Assembly: GCA_003248775.1 (NCBI GenBank)
Contig: QFQX01000014.1
Location: 1 to 64,000 of the forward strand
Reading direction: 5' to 3'
DNA: 64,000 nt
From: Shinella sp.
GTDB lineage: Bacteria > Pseudomonadota > Alphaproteobacteria > Rhizobiales > Rhizobiaceae
The notes under the pieces were generated by a model that was not told the origin of the DNA, searched no databases, and saw only the letters and a list, made by a program, of their open reading frames with translations. The position numbers and the translations under genes were made by a program. Positions 9,502-18,441 of this stretch are shown in pieces (the first letter of the stretch is position 1; each line of letters opens with the position of its first letter).

Positions 9502-10813
9502 GGTCTCTCTTGTTCTCGTCGGTGCACTGATGGGTGCGACTGCGATGAGCGTTCTTTATTCGGCCGGAATTCCTGCTCAGGCAGCGGGAGCCTCGACCTA
9601 CAAGGAGCTGTCGATCTTCGGTGACGTCTTCGAGCGCGTCCGTGCCCAGTACGTTACGCCGCCGGATGAGGAGAAACTGGTCGAAAACGCCATCAATGGC
9701 ATGCTGAGTTCGCTCGATCCGCATTCGGTCTACATGAATGCCAAGGACGCGGCCGACATGCAGACCCAGACCAAGGGCGAGTTCGGCGGTATCGGCATCG
9801 AAGTGACCATGGAAGACGAGATGGTCAAGGTCATCACGCCGATCGACGATACGCCTGGTGCCAAGGCCGGCATTCTTGCTGGTGACTTCATCTCCGATAT
9901 CAACGGCGAGTCCGTTCGCGGCCTGAAGCTGGAAGACGCCGTCGACAAGATGCGCGGCCCGGTCAATACGCCGATCAAGCTTACCATCCTGCGCAAGGGC
10001 GCGGACAAGCCGATCGAGCTTAGCGTGGTGCGCGAAATCATTCCGATCCGCGCGGTCAAGTCGCGCGTCGAAGGCGATGTCGGTTATCTCCGGGTGATTT
10101 CGTTCACCGAGAAGACCTATGACGACCTGGAAGCCGCCATCACCAAGATCAAGAAGGAAGTTCCGGCCGACAAGCTGAAGGGCTTTGTTCTCGACCTGCG
10201 TCTCAACCCGGGCGGTCTGCTCGACCAGGCGATCTACGTGTCGGACGCCTTCCTGGAACGCGGTGAAGTGGTTTCCACCCGTTCTCGCGATCCGGAAGAT
10301 ACCCGCCGCTTCAACGCCAGCGCTGGCGACCTGACCGATGGCAAGCCGCTCGTCGTGCTGGTCAATGGTGGCTCGGCCTCAGCTTCGGAAATCGTGGCCG
10401 GTGCGCTGCAGGATCAGAAACGTGCGACCGTGCTCGGTACGCGTTCGTTCGGCAAGGGTTCCGTGCAGACCATCATTCCGATGGGCGACAAGGGCGCGCT
10501 GCGCCTGACGACGGCGCTCTACTACACGCCGTCGGGCAAGTCGATCCAGGGCACCGGCATCGAGCCGGACGTCAAGGTCGAACAGCCCCTGCCGCCGGAA
10601 CTTCAGGGCAAGGTCCGTTCGGAAGGCGAATCTGCGCTGCCGGGTCACATCAAGGGGCAGAACGAGAATGAGGAAGGCTCCGGCTCCTCGGCTTACGTTC
10701 CGCCGGAAGCCAAGGACGACATCCAGCTCAACTACGCGCTCGATCTTCTGCGCGGGGTGAAGACGGATCCTTCCTTCCCGCCAGATCCGCAGAAGGCCGT
10801 CGTTTCGAAGTGA
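9491..10813 (+). CDS. ctpA: Carboxy-terminal processing protease (S41 family)
   Basis: Periplasmic serine protease of 440 residues. A signal/anchor (VSLVLVGALMGATAMSVLYSAG) is followed by a PDZ domain (GGIGIEVTMEDEMVKVITPIDDTPGAKAGI region) and the S41 catalytic core. The Ser-Lys-Gln set is recognisable as S297 in GGSASASE, K322 in SFGKG and Q326, with the 25-residue Ser-Lys spacing of the family. The ATG at 9491 lies inside the end of the EnvC-like gene with GGAAAGG upstream. The C-terminal tail is low in complexity and acidic. Confidence 0.95.
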   Translation: MVRRVSLVLVGALMGATAMSVLYSAGIPAQAAGASTYKELSIFGDVFERVRAQYVTPPDEEKLVENAINGMLSSLDPHSVYMNAKDAADMQTQTKGEFGGIGIEVTMEDEMVKVITPIDDTPGAKAGILAGDFISDINGESVRGLKLEDAVDKMRGPVNTPIKLTILRKGADKPIELSVVREIIPIRAVKSRVEGDVGYLRVISFTEKTYDDLEAAITKIKKEVPADKLKGFVLDLRLNPGGLLDQAIYVSDAFLERGEVVSTRSRDPEDTRRFNASAGDLTDGKPLVVLVNGGSASASEIVAGALQDQKRATVLGTRSFGKGSVQTIIPMGDKGALRLTTALYYTPSGKSIQGTGIEPDVKVEQPLPPELQGKVRSEGESALPGHIKGQNENEEGSGSSAYVPPEAKDDIQLNYALDLLRGVKTDPSFPPDPQKAVVSK

Positions 10814-10820
10814 ACGCCAA

Positions 10821-10844
10821 GGGCGCTGGAGTAATCCGGCGCCC
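10821..10844 (+). other. Intercistronic hairpin after ctpA
   Basis: GGGCGC (10821-10826) and GCGCCC (10839-10844) form an inverted repeat directly after the ctpA stop, with partial internal pairing. There is no T tract, so it may stabilise the 3' end or only weakly attenuate. Confidence 0.35.
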
Positions 10845-10877
10845 GAACGCATCTGCGACCCGGGAGCGGATTATACC

Positions 10878-12056
10878 TTGAGCGCCGACCTGCACGCACC
10901 GCTCGGTCAGAGCCGCAAAGACCGTGGCGCCCGCCGTCGGGTCCCCTTGAGTTCATTTGCCGGCGGTCTTGCCGTTATCGGGCTCCTCGCGCTTTCCTCC
11001 TATTCGGCATTCATGCCTCTGCCGCTCACTGTGTTGCAGCTGACGGATCAGCCGGAGACGACTGATCCGTCAGCTGCGCAGGCGGCTGCGCCGAAGCCGG
11101 GTTCCGGCAGCGGAATGGAGGCAAGCCGGCCGCGATCCGGCGCCAATGTCGAGCGCACGGTGACGGACGACGGTTCGGTGGTGACGAAATACTCGCCGAA
11201 GGCGCGGGATGGCAAAGGCCCCGCCCTGATCAGCGCGCAGGATGTTGGCCAGGATCCGCGCATGGCCTCGCTTCCGGATGAGGATCTGCTCGAGGATACG
11301 CCTGAAGGCCGTATTCCGGTGATCGGACCGGATGGGTTGCGGCCCGTCGATCTCTATGCCCGGCCATGGTCGGGGGCACGCGGTACCCGTATCGCCATCG
11401 TTGTCGGTGGCATCGGGCTTAGTCAGACCGGCAGCCAGAAAGCCGTCAGGGAACTGCCTCCGGAGGTCACGCTCGCCTTTGCCTCGACGGGAAACAGTCT
11501 GACACGCTGGATGCAGGAGGCGCGGCGCAAGGGTCATGAGGTCCTGCTGCAGGTCCCATTCGAACCAATCGATTATCCGGCGAACGATCCGGGTCGCGGC
11601 ACGCTGCTGACAGGCAATAGCGCCGACGAAAACCTGAAGAATCTGCATGAAGCCATGGCTCGTATGACCAACTATACGGGCATCATGAATTATCTGGGTG
11701 GCCGCTTCCTTGCCGACGGCGAGTCGCTGGAGCCGGTGATGCGCGATATCGGCAAGCGGGGCCTGCTGTTCCTCGACGACGGGTCCACCGCGCGTTCGAT
11801 GAGCGGTGATTTCGCCAAGGCGATCGGCATGCCGCAGGCCTATGGCAATCTGCAGCTCGATGGCCAGCTCGACCGCCGCGCCATTCTCGACAAACTGGAC
11901 GAACTGGAACGCATCGCCCGGCGCAACGGCGGCGCGATCGGTACGGCCTCGGCCTTCGATGAGACGATCCTTGCGATCCGGGAATGGGCGAAGGAAGCTT
12001 CGGGCCGCGGCATAGAAATCGTCGGCGTGTCCGCATTCGCGACTGACGGAGAATAA
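10878..12056 (+). CDS. Divergent polysaccharide deacetylase family protein (YibQ-like)
   Basis: Membrane-anchored periplasmic protein of 392 residues starting with TTG (10878) behind a GGAG. One transmembrane segment (about residues 26-46, FAGGLAVIGLLALSSYSAF) is followed by a Pro/Ala/Gly-rich linker and a C-terminal domain from about residue 165 (TRIAIVVGGIGLSQTGS, HEVLLQVPFEPIDYP, GIMNYLGGRFLADGESL, GLLFLDDGS). This is the divergent polysaccharide deacetylase (DUF610) fold. Its activity is unproven in the family. It sits between ctpA and rppH, as in other rhizobia. Confidence 0.85.
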   Translation: MSADLHAPLGQSRKDRGARRRVPLSSFAGGLAVIGLLALSSYSAFMPLPLTVLQLTDQPETTDPSAAQAAAPKPGSGSGMEASRPRSGANVERTVTDDGSVVTKYSPKARDGKGPALISAQDVGQDPRMASLPDEDLLEDTPEGRIPVIGPDGLRPVDLYARPWSGARGTRIAIVVGGIGLSQTGSQKAVRELPPEVTLAFASTGNSLTRWMQEARRKGHEVLLQVPFEPIDYPANDPGRGTLLTGNSADENLKNLHEAMARMTNYTGIMNYLGGRFLADGESLEPVMRDIGKRGLLFLDDGSTARSMSGDFAKAIGMPQAYGNLQLDGQLDRRAILDKLDELERIARRNGGAIGTASAFDETILAIREWAKEASGRGIEIVGVSAFATDGE

Positions 12057-12077
12057 TCAGAGGATGAGACGAGAAGC

Positions 12078-12605
12078 ATGAGCGATCCGAAGATCAAAGC
12101 TGAAGACCTGCCCTACCGTCCCTGTGTCGGCGTCATGGTGCTGAACAGCGCCGGCCTTGTCTGGGCGGGACGACGGATACCGGAGGGCAATTCGGAATAT
12201 GACGGCTCGCCGATGCTCTGGCAGATGCCGCAAGGCGGTATCGACAAGGGCGAGGAGCCTTATGCGGCCGCGATCCGCGAGCTGTACGAGGAAACCGGCA
12301 TGAAGAGCGTGTCGCTGCTTGCCGAGGCCGGACGCTGGATCAATTACGACCTCCCTCCCGCGCTGATCGGCATCGGCCTCAGGGGCAAGTATCGCGGCCA
12401 GACGCAGCGCTGGTTCGCTTTCCGCTTCGAAGGCAGCGAGGACGAGATCGCCATCTCGCCACCGCCGGGCGGACATATCGCCGAATTCGATGCCTGGGCC
12501 TGGAAGCCGATGGCCGAGCTTCCCGAGCTGATCGTTCCATTCAAGCGCAAGGTCTATGACGAGGTCGTGGCGGAATTTTCGCATCTGGCCGGCGTTCCGG
12601 CCTGA
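12078..12605 (+). CDS. rppH: RNA pyrophosphohydrolase
   Basis: Nudix hydrolase that converts 5'-triphosphate RNA ends to monophosphate and so triggers mRNA decay. The 175-residue protein has [11 protein letters not shown] at the N-terminus, [12 protein letters not shown], and a complete Nudix box from G53 to G74 (catalytic REL-x-EE at 67-72). [11 protein letters not shown] and the C-terminal [12 protein letters not shown] are also typical of RppH. It is last in the long forward run and is followed by a strong terminator. Confidence 0.94.
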   Translation: MSDPKIKAEDLPYRPCVGVMVLNSAGLVWAGRRIPEGNSEYDGSPMLWQMPQGGIDKGEEPYAAAIRELYEETGMKSVSLLAEAGRWINYDLPPALIGIGLRGKYRGQTQRWFAFRFEGSEDEIAISPPPGGHIAEFDAWAWKPMAELPELIVPFKRKVYDEVVAEFSHLAGVPA

Positions 12606-12632
12606 TCCTGATACCGACAGCGGTTTACGAGA

Positions 12633-12665
12633 AAGGCCGGCGATCGTCGAGATCGCCGGCCTTTT
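12633..12665. terminator. Bidirectional terminator rppH/bfr
   Basis: A 13-bp perfect stem, AAGGCCGGCGATC (12633-12645) with GATCGCCGGCCTT (12651-12663), ends in TTTT on the forward strand. It lies between the convergent rppH and bfr. Confidence 0.85.
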
Positions 12666-12697
12666 GATGATATGGAATTTCGGTTCGAGACAGAGCC

Positions 12698-13183
12698 TTA
12701 TTCGGCTTCGTCGGCGGAAGCGGCGTTGAGCTGGCCGTATTTCTGTTCGCCGATCTTGGAGAGCAGCTCAAGCTGGGTTTCGAGGAAGTCGATATGGCCT
12801 TCTTCGTCGGCGAGCAGGGTCTCGAACAGCTTCATCGAGACGTAGTCGCCGGCCTCATAACAGATGTCGCGGGATTTCTTGTAGGAGGTGCGGGCGTCGT
12901 ATTCGCCGGCGAGGTCGGCTTCGAGAACTTCCTTGACGTTCTGGCCGATGCGCAGCGGTGCGAGCGTCTGCAGGTTCGGATGGCCTTCAAGGAAGATGAT
13001 GCGGGCAACCAGCTTGTCGGCGTGCTGCATTTCCTCGATCGACTCGGCGCGCTCCTTCTTGGCGAGCTTCAGGTAGCCCCAGTCTTCCAGCAGGCGATAA
13101 TGCAGCCAGTACTGGTTGACCGCGCCGAGTTCGAGAAACAGCGCCTCGTTCAATCTCTCGATGACTTTCTTATCGCCCTTCAT
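12698..13183 (-). CDS. bfr: Bacterioferritin
   Basis: Haem-containing iron-storage protein forming a 24-subunit shell, 161 residues as in relatives. Ferroxidase and haem residues are visible by count: E18, E51 and H54 in EEMQHADK, and the haem ligand M52. The second half has the [23 protein letters not shown] and [12 protein letters not shown] blocks. ATG 13183 with AGAGGAT upstream is preferred; 13 extra codons to 13222 are not conserved. It lies downstream of bfd on the same strand but has its own regulatory region with a candidate Irr box. Confidence 0.96.
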   Translation of the reverse strand: MKGDKKVIERLNEALFLELGAVNQYWLHYRLLEDWGYLKLAKKERAESIEEMQHADKLVARIIFLEGHPNLQTLAPLRIGQNVKEVLEADLAGEYDARTSYKKSRDICYEAGDYVSMKLFETLLADEEGHIDFLETQLELLSKIGEQKYGQLNAASADEAE

Positions 13184-13218
13184 GGTGGTGATATCCTCTA
13201 CCTGTGTTGCAATGATCG

Positions 13219-13246
13219 GCACGAAGCTCCTTGAGCGGCTTCGTGC
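13219..13246 (-). other. Hairpin in the bfr leader
   Basis: GCACGAAGC (13219-13227) and GCTTCGTGC (13238-13246) are perfect 9-bp inverted repeats between the iron box and the bfr start. It would form a stem-loop in the 5' leader if transcription starts upstream of it. Confidence 0.45.
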
Positions 13247-13251
13247 CTAAT

Positions 13252-13268
13252 TTTAGAATTATTCTAAT
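13252..13268. promoter_or_regulatory. Candidate Irr box (ICE) upstream of bfr
   Basis: TTAGAAT-T-ATTCTAA (13253-13267) is a perfect palindrome of the TTTAGAA/TTCTAAA type known as the iron control element bound by Irr in Rhizobiales. It sits about 70 bp before the bfr start. It is nested in a longer dyad (GCCTAAT at 13245-13251 with ATTAGGC at 13274-13280) and abuts CTAATC-AAA-GATTAG (13264-13278). By family knowledge Irr would repress bfr when iron is scarce. Confidence 0.65.
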
Positions 13269-13418
13269 CAAAGATTAGGCGCACATTGCCATATTCATCC
13301 TAGAACAGCAATGCGTTTTTGGAAACGACTGTTGTCATGGATGCGTTCCGCATGCGGCGTTGAAATAGAACGGGATTTTATCAAAGGCGTCGCGAAAGTG
13401 ATGCACACCCGATATCGG

Positions 13419-13730
13419 TCAGGCGACCTTGCCGAGATTTCGGCGGCGCTCAAGATTGGCGAGCCGCTGCTCCTCATGGAAACGGCGAAGGCGCTCCATG
13501 AAGTCACATACCTTCACACCATCCGTGTCATGGGTGGCGTGGTATTCCTCGGTTGTCTTGATGATGATGTCGACCACGTTCGGGAAACAGCCGCAGCAAC
13601 GGCCGCGCTTGCCCATGGCGTGGTATACCTTTGCAGGCACGATGAGTTGCCAACAGTCCTCGTCAAGGAGTTCGTTGATAACGTCCCTGATTTCTTTGTC
13701 GGTGATGAAATTGCAGCTACAAACCAGCAT
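13419..13730 (-). CDS. bfd: Bacterioferritin-associated ferredoxin
   Basis: Small [2Fe-2S] protein (103 residues) expected to reduce bacterioferritin and release stored iron. The N-terminal MLVCSCNFITDKEIRDVI and the GKRGRCCGCFPNVVDII block give the Cys pairs (C4/C6 and C45-C48) of the BFD-like family. The C-terminal half is an alpha-helical charged extension, longer than in E. coli Bfd but usual in rhizobia. It is on the same strand as bfr, 235 bp upstream. Confidence 0.9.
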   Translation of the reverse strand: MLVCSCNFITDKEIRDVINELLDEDCWQLIVPAKVYHAMGKRGRCCGCFPNVVDIIIKTTEEYHATHDTDGVKVCDFMERLRRFHEEQRLANLERRRNLGKVA

Positions 13731-13858
13731 GGTTTCGTGGACCGGGAAACATGACTTTCAGCCCCTCCTTTCTGCAAAACCAGATGCGGATTGTCAAGAA
13801 AAGAATCTGCTACGAACGCATCCCCGCGCATATCGGCTATGTCTGATGATTAGGGCAT

Positions 13859-16231
13859 TCACGTCGGCGGGAGTGACGTATCATGAGTCCCTGACGCTGG
13901 CGGCAGGTTGCCGAGAAAGGCCTTTGCGATCTCATCGATATTTCGCACGAGGACATCTCTATGGGGATGGGGAATGTCGATGCCGGCCCGTGCAAAGGCT
14001 GCATGGATCTTGTGAAGCAGATCCGATTTCACGGACAATCCCGCGGATACGTCATCGATGAAACAGCGGAGTTCGAAATCCATCGAGCTTTCCCCAAGCC
14101 CGACAAGCGGTGCGGCGGGTGCGGGCTGTCTTTCGACCCTGAGGTGCTGTTCGGCCGCCTGACGCAGGATGGATGAGACAAGCTCCAGGTCGCTGCCATG
14201 GGAAACGCTGACGGGTATGATGATGCGGCCGATGGTGGAACTCAGCGTCATGTTCTTCACCGTACCGGTGATGAGGTCGGCGTTCGGAACGATCACGTCG
14301 TGGCGGTCGAAGGTCTCGATGCGTGTCGACCGGACGGAGATTTTCTGCACTATGCCGGAATGGCCGGATACCTCGATCCAGTCTCCTTCCCTGATTGGAC
14401 GCTCGGCGAGGAGGATGATGCCGGAAACGAAGTTGGAGACCACCGCCTGTAGGCCGAAACCGATGCCGACCGAGAGCGCTCCGGCGACGATTGCCAGATT
14501 TGAAAGGTCCAGCCCTGCGACCGAGACGGCGACAAGCGCCGAGAGGATCAGGCCGATGTAACCGGAACCCGTGACGACCGCATTGCGACCGCCGCTGTCG
14601 AGCCGTGTGCGCGGTAACACGGTCCGGCCGAGGAAGCGCTGAAGCCATCGCGTGACGAATATGCCGGATGCGAAGACGGCCAGCAGCATGATGGCGGTGG
14701 TGACGGAGATGCGACGGCCACCGATCTCGATGCCTTCGTTGAGCAGTGTCCAGGCATCGGTCAGGTCGGCGGTGCGCGCACCCCAGAGCAGGGCAAGGGC
14801 CGGAAGGAGAAGGAGCGTCACAAGGATGCCGACGCCGACCGGTAGGAGCGATTGCGCGGTCGTCTCCCCATAGCCGTTTCTGCCCAGAAGCCTGATGAGC
14901 AGATAGACGAGGACCTTGTGCACGGCGACCGCGACGCCGGCGAGGCCGAGCGACATGATCATCGGGTCCATCGCTTCGCGGGCGATCTCGACATAGCCTA
15001 TGGCGACGGATACGACGGCGGCACCGGTGACAAGCTGTATCAGACGGCCAATCAGCAGCACGCCGCCATCATGCGCGTCGGAAGGGTTGGCCGGATCGTC
15101 ACGGCCGGCATGGACGAGGACGCGGGCAAGTTGCCAGAGGCAATAGCTGCCGGCAAGCACCACGATCGCGGCCCAGACGGAGCGTGTCGCAGCGGTGAAT
15201 GTATAGTCGATCTCCACCAACTGGTTGACCGCCTCGAACACGACGACAATGCCGAGCGCCGTGCAGTAACGGCTGGCTCGTCTTGCGAGCGCGTCGTCCA
15301 TGTGCAGCAACCGGCTTTCCGGCATGGAGGGCGCGAAGATCAGATGCCCGAGCCAATAGGGCACAACCGCGACATAAACGAGATTGGGAAGCGCGTTAAC
15401 CGCAGTCCTTGCGGAAGGCGGCGCGAAATCCAGTGTCTGCAGGGCGAGCGACAGCAGGGCGCCAGCAATTGCCGTCAGGACAAGACGCAGTGCAAGGGCG
15501 CCGATCATGCCGCTGTTACGCCGGGCCTGTCGTGGATCGCGGGCGCGGTTTTCCAGTCGCCGGATCAGCGCAGGCTGGACAAGACTGAGAATGAGTACCG
15601 CACCCGCTATCATCAATATGGCGGCGGGAGCCCGTTCTCGCAGGAGAAGCGCCTGCCCGGGATTTCGCAGCATCGTGACGATCTCGCCATGGATGCGCGC
15701 AATGTATTGGCCTGCATCGGAAAGAGCCGGAAGCCAGTTCGCCGGAATGAGGGGGGAGGGGCTCAGGGCCAACATTTCCGCCCGCAGGACTTGACGGATG
15801 AGTCTGTCCACGCCGCCGATCAGCACTTCCGCCCGGCTATAGGCCTGTCGTGCGGCAAGGATCGGGGCTTCCGCTTCGGACAGTGCGTTTGTGAGTTCGG
15901 CCCGGCGCGAGGCTCGGGATGCCGGCTCGCTCTCATCCTTTTTCGGTGCCGGGCCGAGAGCCTCCAGCTGTGCCCTGAGGCTTTCGATGGTGATGCTGCC
16001 TGCACCTGTCAGCTCGAAGGCTTCGGCTCTCTGGGCGGCAAGCTCCTCACGCAGGATTTCCAGTGCCGCGGGTGATGCCGCGCCGTTGAGGATCGCCTCT
16101 TCCGCTCGTTCCGCCGTTTCGTTCCAGCGATCCTCCCGTTCACGCAGCCCCTCCTGTGCGAAGACGAGGGGGAGTGGCGCGAAAAACAGGCAAAGAAGGA
16201 CCGTCATCAGACGGAAGAAGCGAGGCGGCAT
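13859..16231 (-). CDS. Large MscS-family mechanosensitive channel (DUF3772 type)
   Basis: Inner-membrane channel of 790 residues. A signal peptide (MTVLLCLFFAPLPLVFAQ) precedes a helical periplasmic domain of about 160 residues, then about eleven transmembrane helices (roughly 190-610). The MscS core begins with the pore helix ALSVGIGFGLQAVVSNFVSG (around residue 590), followed by the beta domain ERPIREGDWIEVSGHSGIVQKIS and VIVPNADLITGTVKN, and the C-terminal cytoplasmic domain. It probably releases solutes on hypo-osmotic shock. It lies next to ndvA, whose product exports an osmoregulatory glucan, which is a functional match but no proof of co-regulation. Confidence 0.9.
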   Translation of the reverse strand: MPPRFFRLMTVLLCLFFAPLPLVFAQEGLREREDRWNETAERAEEAILNGAASPAALEILREELAAQRAEAFELTGAGSITIESLRAQLEALGPAPKKDESEPASRASRRAELTNALSEAEAPILAARQAYSRAEVLIGGVDRLIRQVLRAEMLALSPSPLIPANWLPALSDAGQYIARIHGEIVTMLRNPGQALLLRERAPAAILMIAGAVLILSLVQPALIRRLENRARDPRQARRNSGMIGALALRLVLTAIAGALLSLALQTLDFAPPSARTAVNALPNLVYVAVVPYWLGHLIFAPSMPESRLLHMDDALARRASRYCTALGIVVVFEAVNQLVEIDYTFTAATRSVWAAIVVLAGSYCLWQLARVLVHAGRDDPANPSDAHDGGVLLIGRLIQLVTGAAVVSVAIGYVEIAREAMDPMIMSLGLAGVAVAVHKVLVYLLIRLLGRNGYGETTAQSLLPVGVGILVTLLLLPALALLWGARTADLTDAWTLLNEGIEIGGRRISVTTAIMLLAVFASGIFVTRWLQRFLGRTVLPRTRLDSGGRNAVVTGSGYIGLILSALVAVSVAGLDLSNLAIVAGALSVGIGFGLQAVVSNFVSGIILLAERPIREGDWIEVSGHSGIVQKISVRSTRIETFDRHDVIVPNADLITGTVKNMTLSSTIGRIIIPVSVSHGSDLELVSSILRQAAEQHLRVERQPAPAAPLVGLGESSMDFELRCFIDDVSAGLSVKSDLLHKIHAAFARAGIDIPHPHRDVLVRNIDEIAKAFLGNLPPASGTHDTSLPPT

Positions 16232-16375
16232 TGATGATCTCGGGGCTTTACGGGCGCCCGGAACTTCTCATCTTTCCCGCGGGCCGGATATAGCCGAAGC
16301 CGCTTCGACATCGACCTATTCCGGGCCTATTGCGCATTCATGGATATCCGCGACTTCTGCAGAGGCACCGAAACC

Positions 16376-18115
16376 TTACTGGTCCTTGGTTTCCGCGAGC
16401 AGGCCGCTGGTGCGCAGAAGCGAGGCGAAACGGCCGCCCCTTGCGCTCAGTTCGTCATAGCCGCCCATCTCGATGATCCGTCCTTGGTCGAGGAAGAGCA
16501 CGAGATCCGCCTCGCGCACAGTGGACAGGCGGTGGGCGATGATGAAGGTGGTGCGGTCCTTGCGCAGCCGGTCGATGGCGTCCTTGACGCGGGCTTCGGT
16601 TTCCACGTCGAGAGCGCTGGTCGCTTCGTCGAGAACGAGGATCGGGGCGTTCTTCAGGATTGCGCGGGCGATCGCGATGCGCTGACGTTCGCCGCCGGAG
16701 AGGCGGTTGCCGCGTTCACCCACCACGGTCGTATAGCCGGTGAGGCGGCTTTCGATGAAATCGGTCGCCGCTGCCGCTTCCGCCGCCTTCATCACCTCTT
16801 CCTCGGTGGCATCCTCGCGGCCAAGACGAATGTTTTCCTGGATCGAGCGGTTGAGCAGGCCCGCATCCTGGAACACGGTGGCGATCGAATGGCGCAGCGA
16901 TTTGCGGGTTACGGTGGCAATGTCGGTGCCGTCGATCAGGATCTTGCCCTTGTGGGGCTCGTAGACGCGCTGCAGCAGGTTGATGAGTGTCGTTTTGCCG
17001 GCGCCGGTCGGGCCGACGATGGCGATGGTCTGCCCGGCCTTTACCGAGAAGGACACGTCATGGACGCCCTGTCCGGTATTGGCGAAATCGAAGGAGATGT
17101 CGCGGAACTCGACGTTGCCCTTGACGTTCTGCAGTTCGACAGCGCCCGCCGGTTCTTCGCGCTCCTGGACTGCGTCCTCGAGCTGGTAGAAGTCCTCAAG
17201 CTTGGACCGGGCCTCGAAGATCTGTGTCGCGAACTGGCGCATCTGGTCGAGGCGGCCGATCAGCAGGGTGGCGAAGCCGGTGAAGGCAATGATGTCGCCG
17301 ACCTTGAGTTCGCCTTGCTGGACGAGCAACGTGCCGATGATCAGAATGACCAGCATGGAGATGGTCGAGGCGATGCGGTTCAGCGCGCTGGCGATGGCCC
17401 ACCAGTCGAGCACGGGATACTGGGCGGCGAGAAGCTGCTCGGCATAGCGCTTCAGGGCGCGCGTCTCCGCTTCTATGCGGTTGTAGCTATGCAGGACCGA
17501 GACGTTGCTGATCGAGTCGCTGACGTGGGAAAAGACGGTATGATAATGGCTCTCGACGGAGGCCTGGCCTTCCTTTGTCCGGGTCATCACCGTCTTGCCG
17601 ATCAGAAGGTAGACGATGCTGAGGACGATCAGGACCGCGGTGAGGCGGACGTCCATGGAAAAGGCGGTGGGGATCAGCAGTGCCAGCGCCACGGCCGTCG
17701 AAAGATGCGTGCGCATGAATTCGAGCCAGAGGCCGAACAGTGTCTCGCTGGCGCGAAGTAGGGTATGGAGCGCATTCGAGGTGCCCCGCTTCTGATGCCA
17801 GCTCAGTGGCATGGAAATGATGCGGCCGAAAGCTTCCGTCAGAAGGTCGGCACGGCGACCATGGGCAAGGCGATCCGCCTCGCGGGCAACCAGCACGAAG
17901 GCGAAAGTATTAAAGACGCCGAAACAGCCCCAGGCGATAAGTATCATCTTCGGGTCCTGCTTTTCGGAAATGGCATCGATGATGCGACCGAAAAGAATGG
18001 GCTCGGCTATGGTGATAACGGCGAGGATGATATTGGCGATTACGATCAGCCCCACCCGGAACCGATAGGTCGAGAGGTATTTGAGCGCCTTGATATAGAC
18101 TTGAAACAGGGACAA
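16376..18115 (-). CDS. ndvA: Cyclic beta-1,2-glucan ABC exporter NdvA/ChvA
   Basis: Homodimeric type-1 ABC exporter that moves cyclic beta-1,2-glucan to the periplasm, needed for nodule invasion or virulence in relatives. The 579 residues have an N-terminal membrane domain (about 1-320, beginning MSLFQVYIKALKYLSTYRFR, and with SREADRLAHGRR-like and HTLLRASETLFGLWLEFMR segments characteristic of NdvA/ChvA). The nucleotide-binding domain has Walker A GPTGAGKT (368-375), Q-loop TVFQDAG, signature LSGGERQR, Walker B ILVLDEATSALD and H-loop IIAHRLST. Its partner ndvB is 41.6 kb away at the window end. Confidence 0.95.
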   Translation of the reverse strand: MSLFQVYIKALKYLSTYRFRVGLIVIANIILAVITIAEPILFGRIIDAISEKQDPKMILIAWGCFGVFNTFAFVLVAREADRLAHGRRADLLTEAFGRIISMPLSWHQKRGTSNALHTLLRASETLFGLWLEFMRTHLSTAVALALLIPTAFSMDVRLTAVLIVLSIVYLLIGKTVMTRTKEGQASVESHYHTVFSHVSDSISNVSVLHSYNRIEAETRALKRYAEQLLAAQYPVLDWWAIASALNRIASTISMLVILIIGTLLVQQGELKVGDIIAFTGFATLLIGRLDQMRQFATQIFEARSKLEDFYQLEDAVQEREEPAGAVELQNVKGNVEFRDISFDFANTGQGVHDVSFSVKAGQTIAIVGPTGAGKTTLINLLQRVYEPHKGKILIDGTDIATVTRKSLRHSIATVFQDAGLLNRSIQENIRLGREDATEEEVMKAAEAAAATDFIESRLTGYTTVVGERGNRLSGGERQRIAIARAILKNAPILVLDEATSALDVETEARVKDAIDRLRKDRTTFIIAHRLSTVREADLVLFLDQGRIIEMGGYDELSARGGRFASLLRTSGLLAETKDQ

Positions 18116-18441
18116 TTGCGTTCTCTCGTCGGTAATCCGCTATCCTCTTACAGCTTCAAGCGCTTTTCAGTCGTCAAGGCAAGAGGAGTGCGGGGAACCG
18201 GAGTAAATGGTTGCGCTGCCATGGCCGGCAGGCTTCAGGAAGATGTGCCGCAAACGGGGCGCGCGGCGGATTTTGGTTGTTCAGTTCCGGCTGGGATGGC
18301 TAGATTTCGGATATCGAATTTAAATGCCTCCTAACCAGATATGGTAGCAAATGATTTACATCGTGCCGGACGGGCGCAAGACAAACGCGAAAGCTATGGC
18401 TTTTTCGTGATGTTGCCGCTACGGCGGCCTTGGGGGTTCAT
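18116..18441. other. Intergenic region ndvA / LuxR gene
   Basis: This 326-bp divergent control region is locally AT-rich at 18305-18365. I see no convincing lux box; a short ACCA-GATA-TGGT dyad is present near 18333. Promoters of both neighbours must lie here but cannot be placed with confidence. Confidence 0.4.

Noticed and set aside
13311..13754. 147-codon forward open frame opposite bfd
   Set aside because: Antisense to a clear bacterioferritin-associated ferredoxin; the forward product has no motif.
18330..18347. Possible lux box before the LuxR gene
   Set aside because: Only a 4-bp dyad (ACCA/TGGT) is present, too short against the 18-20-bp palindromes such regulators use.
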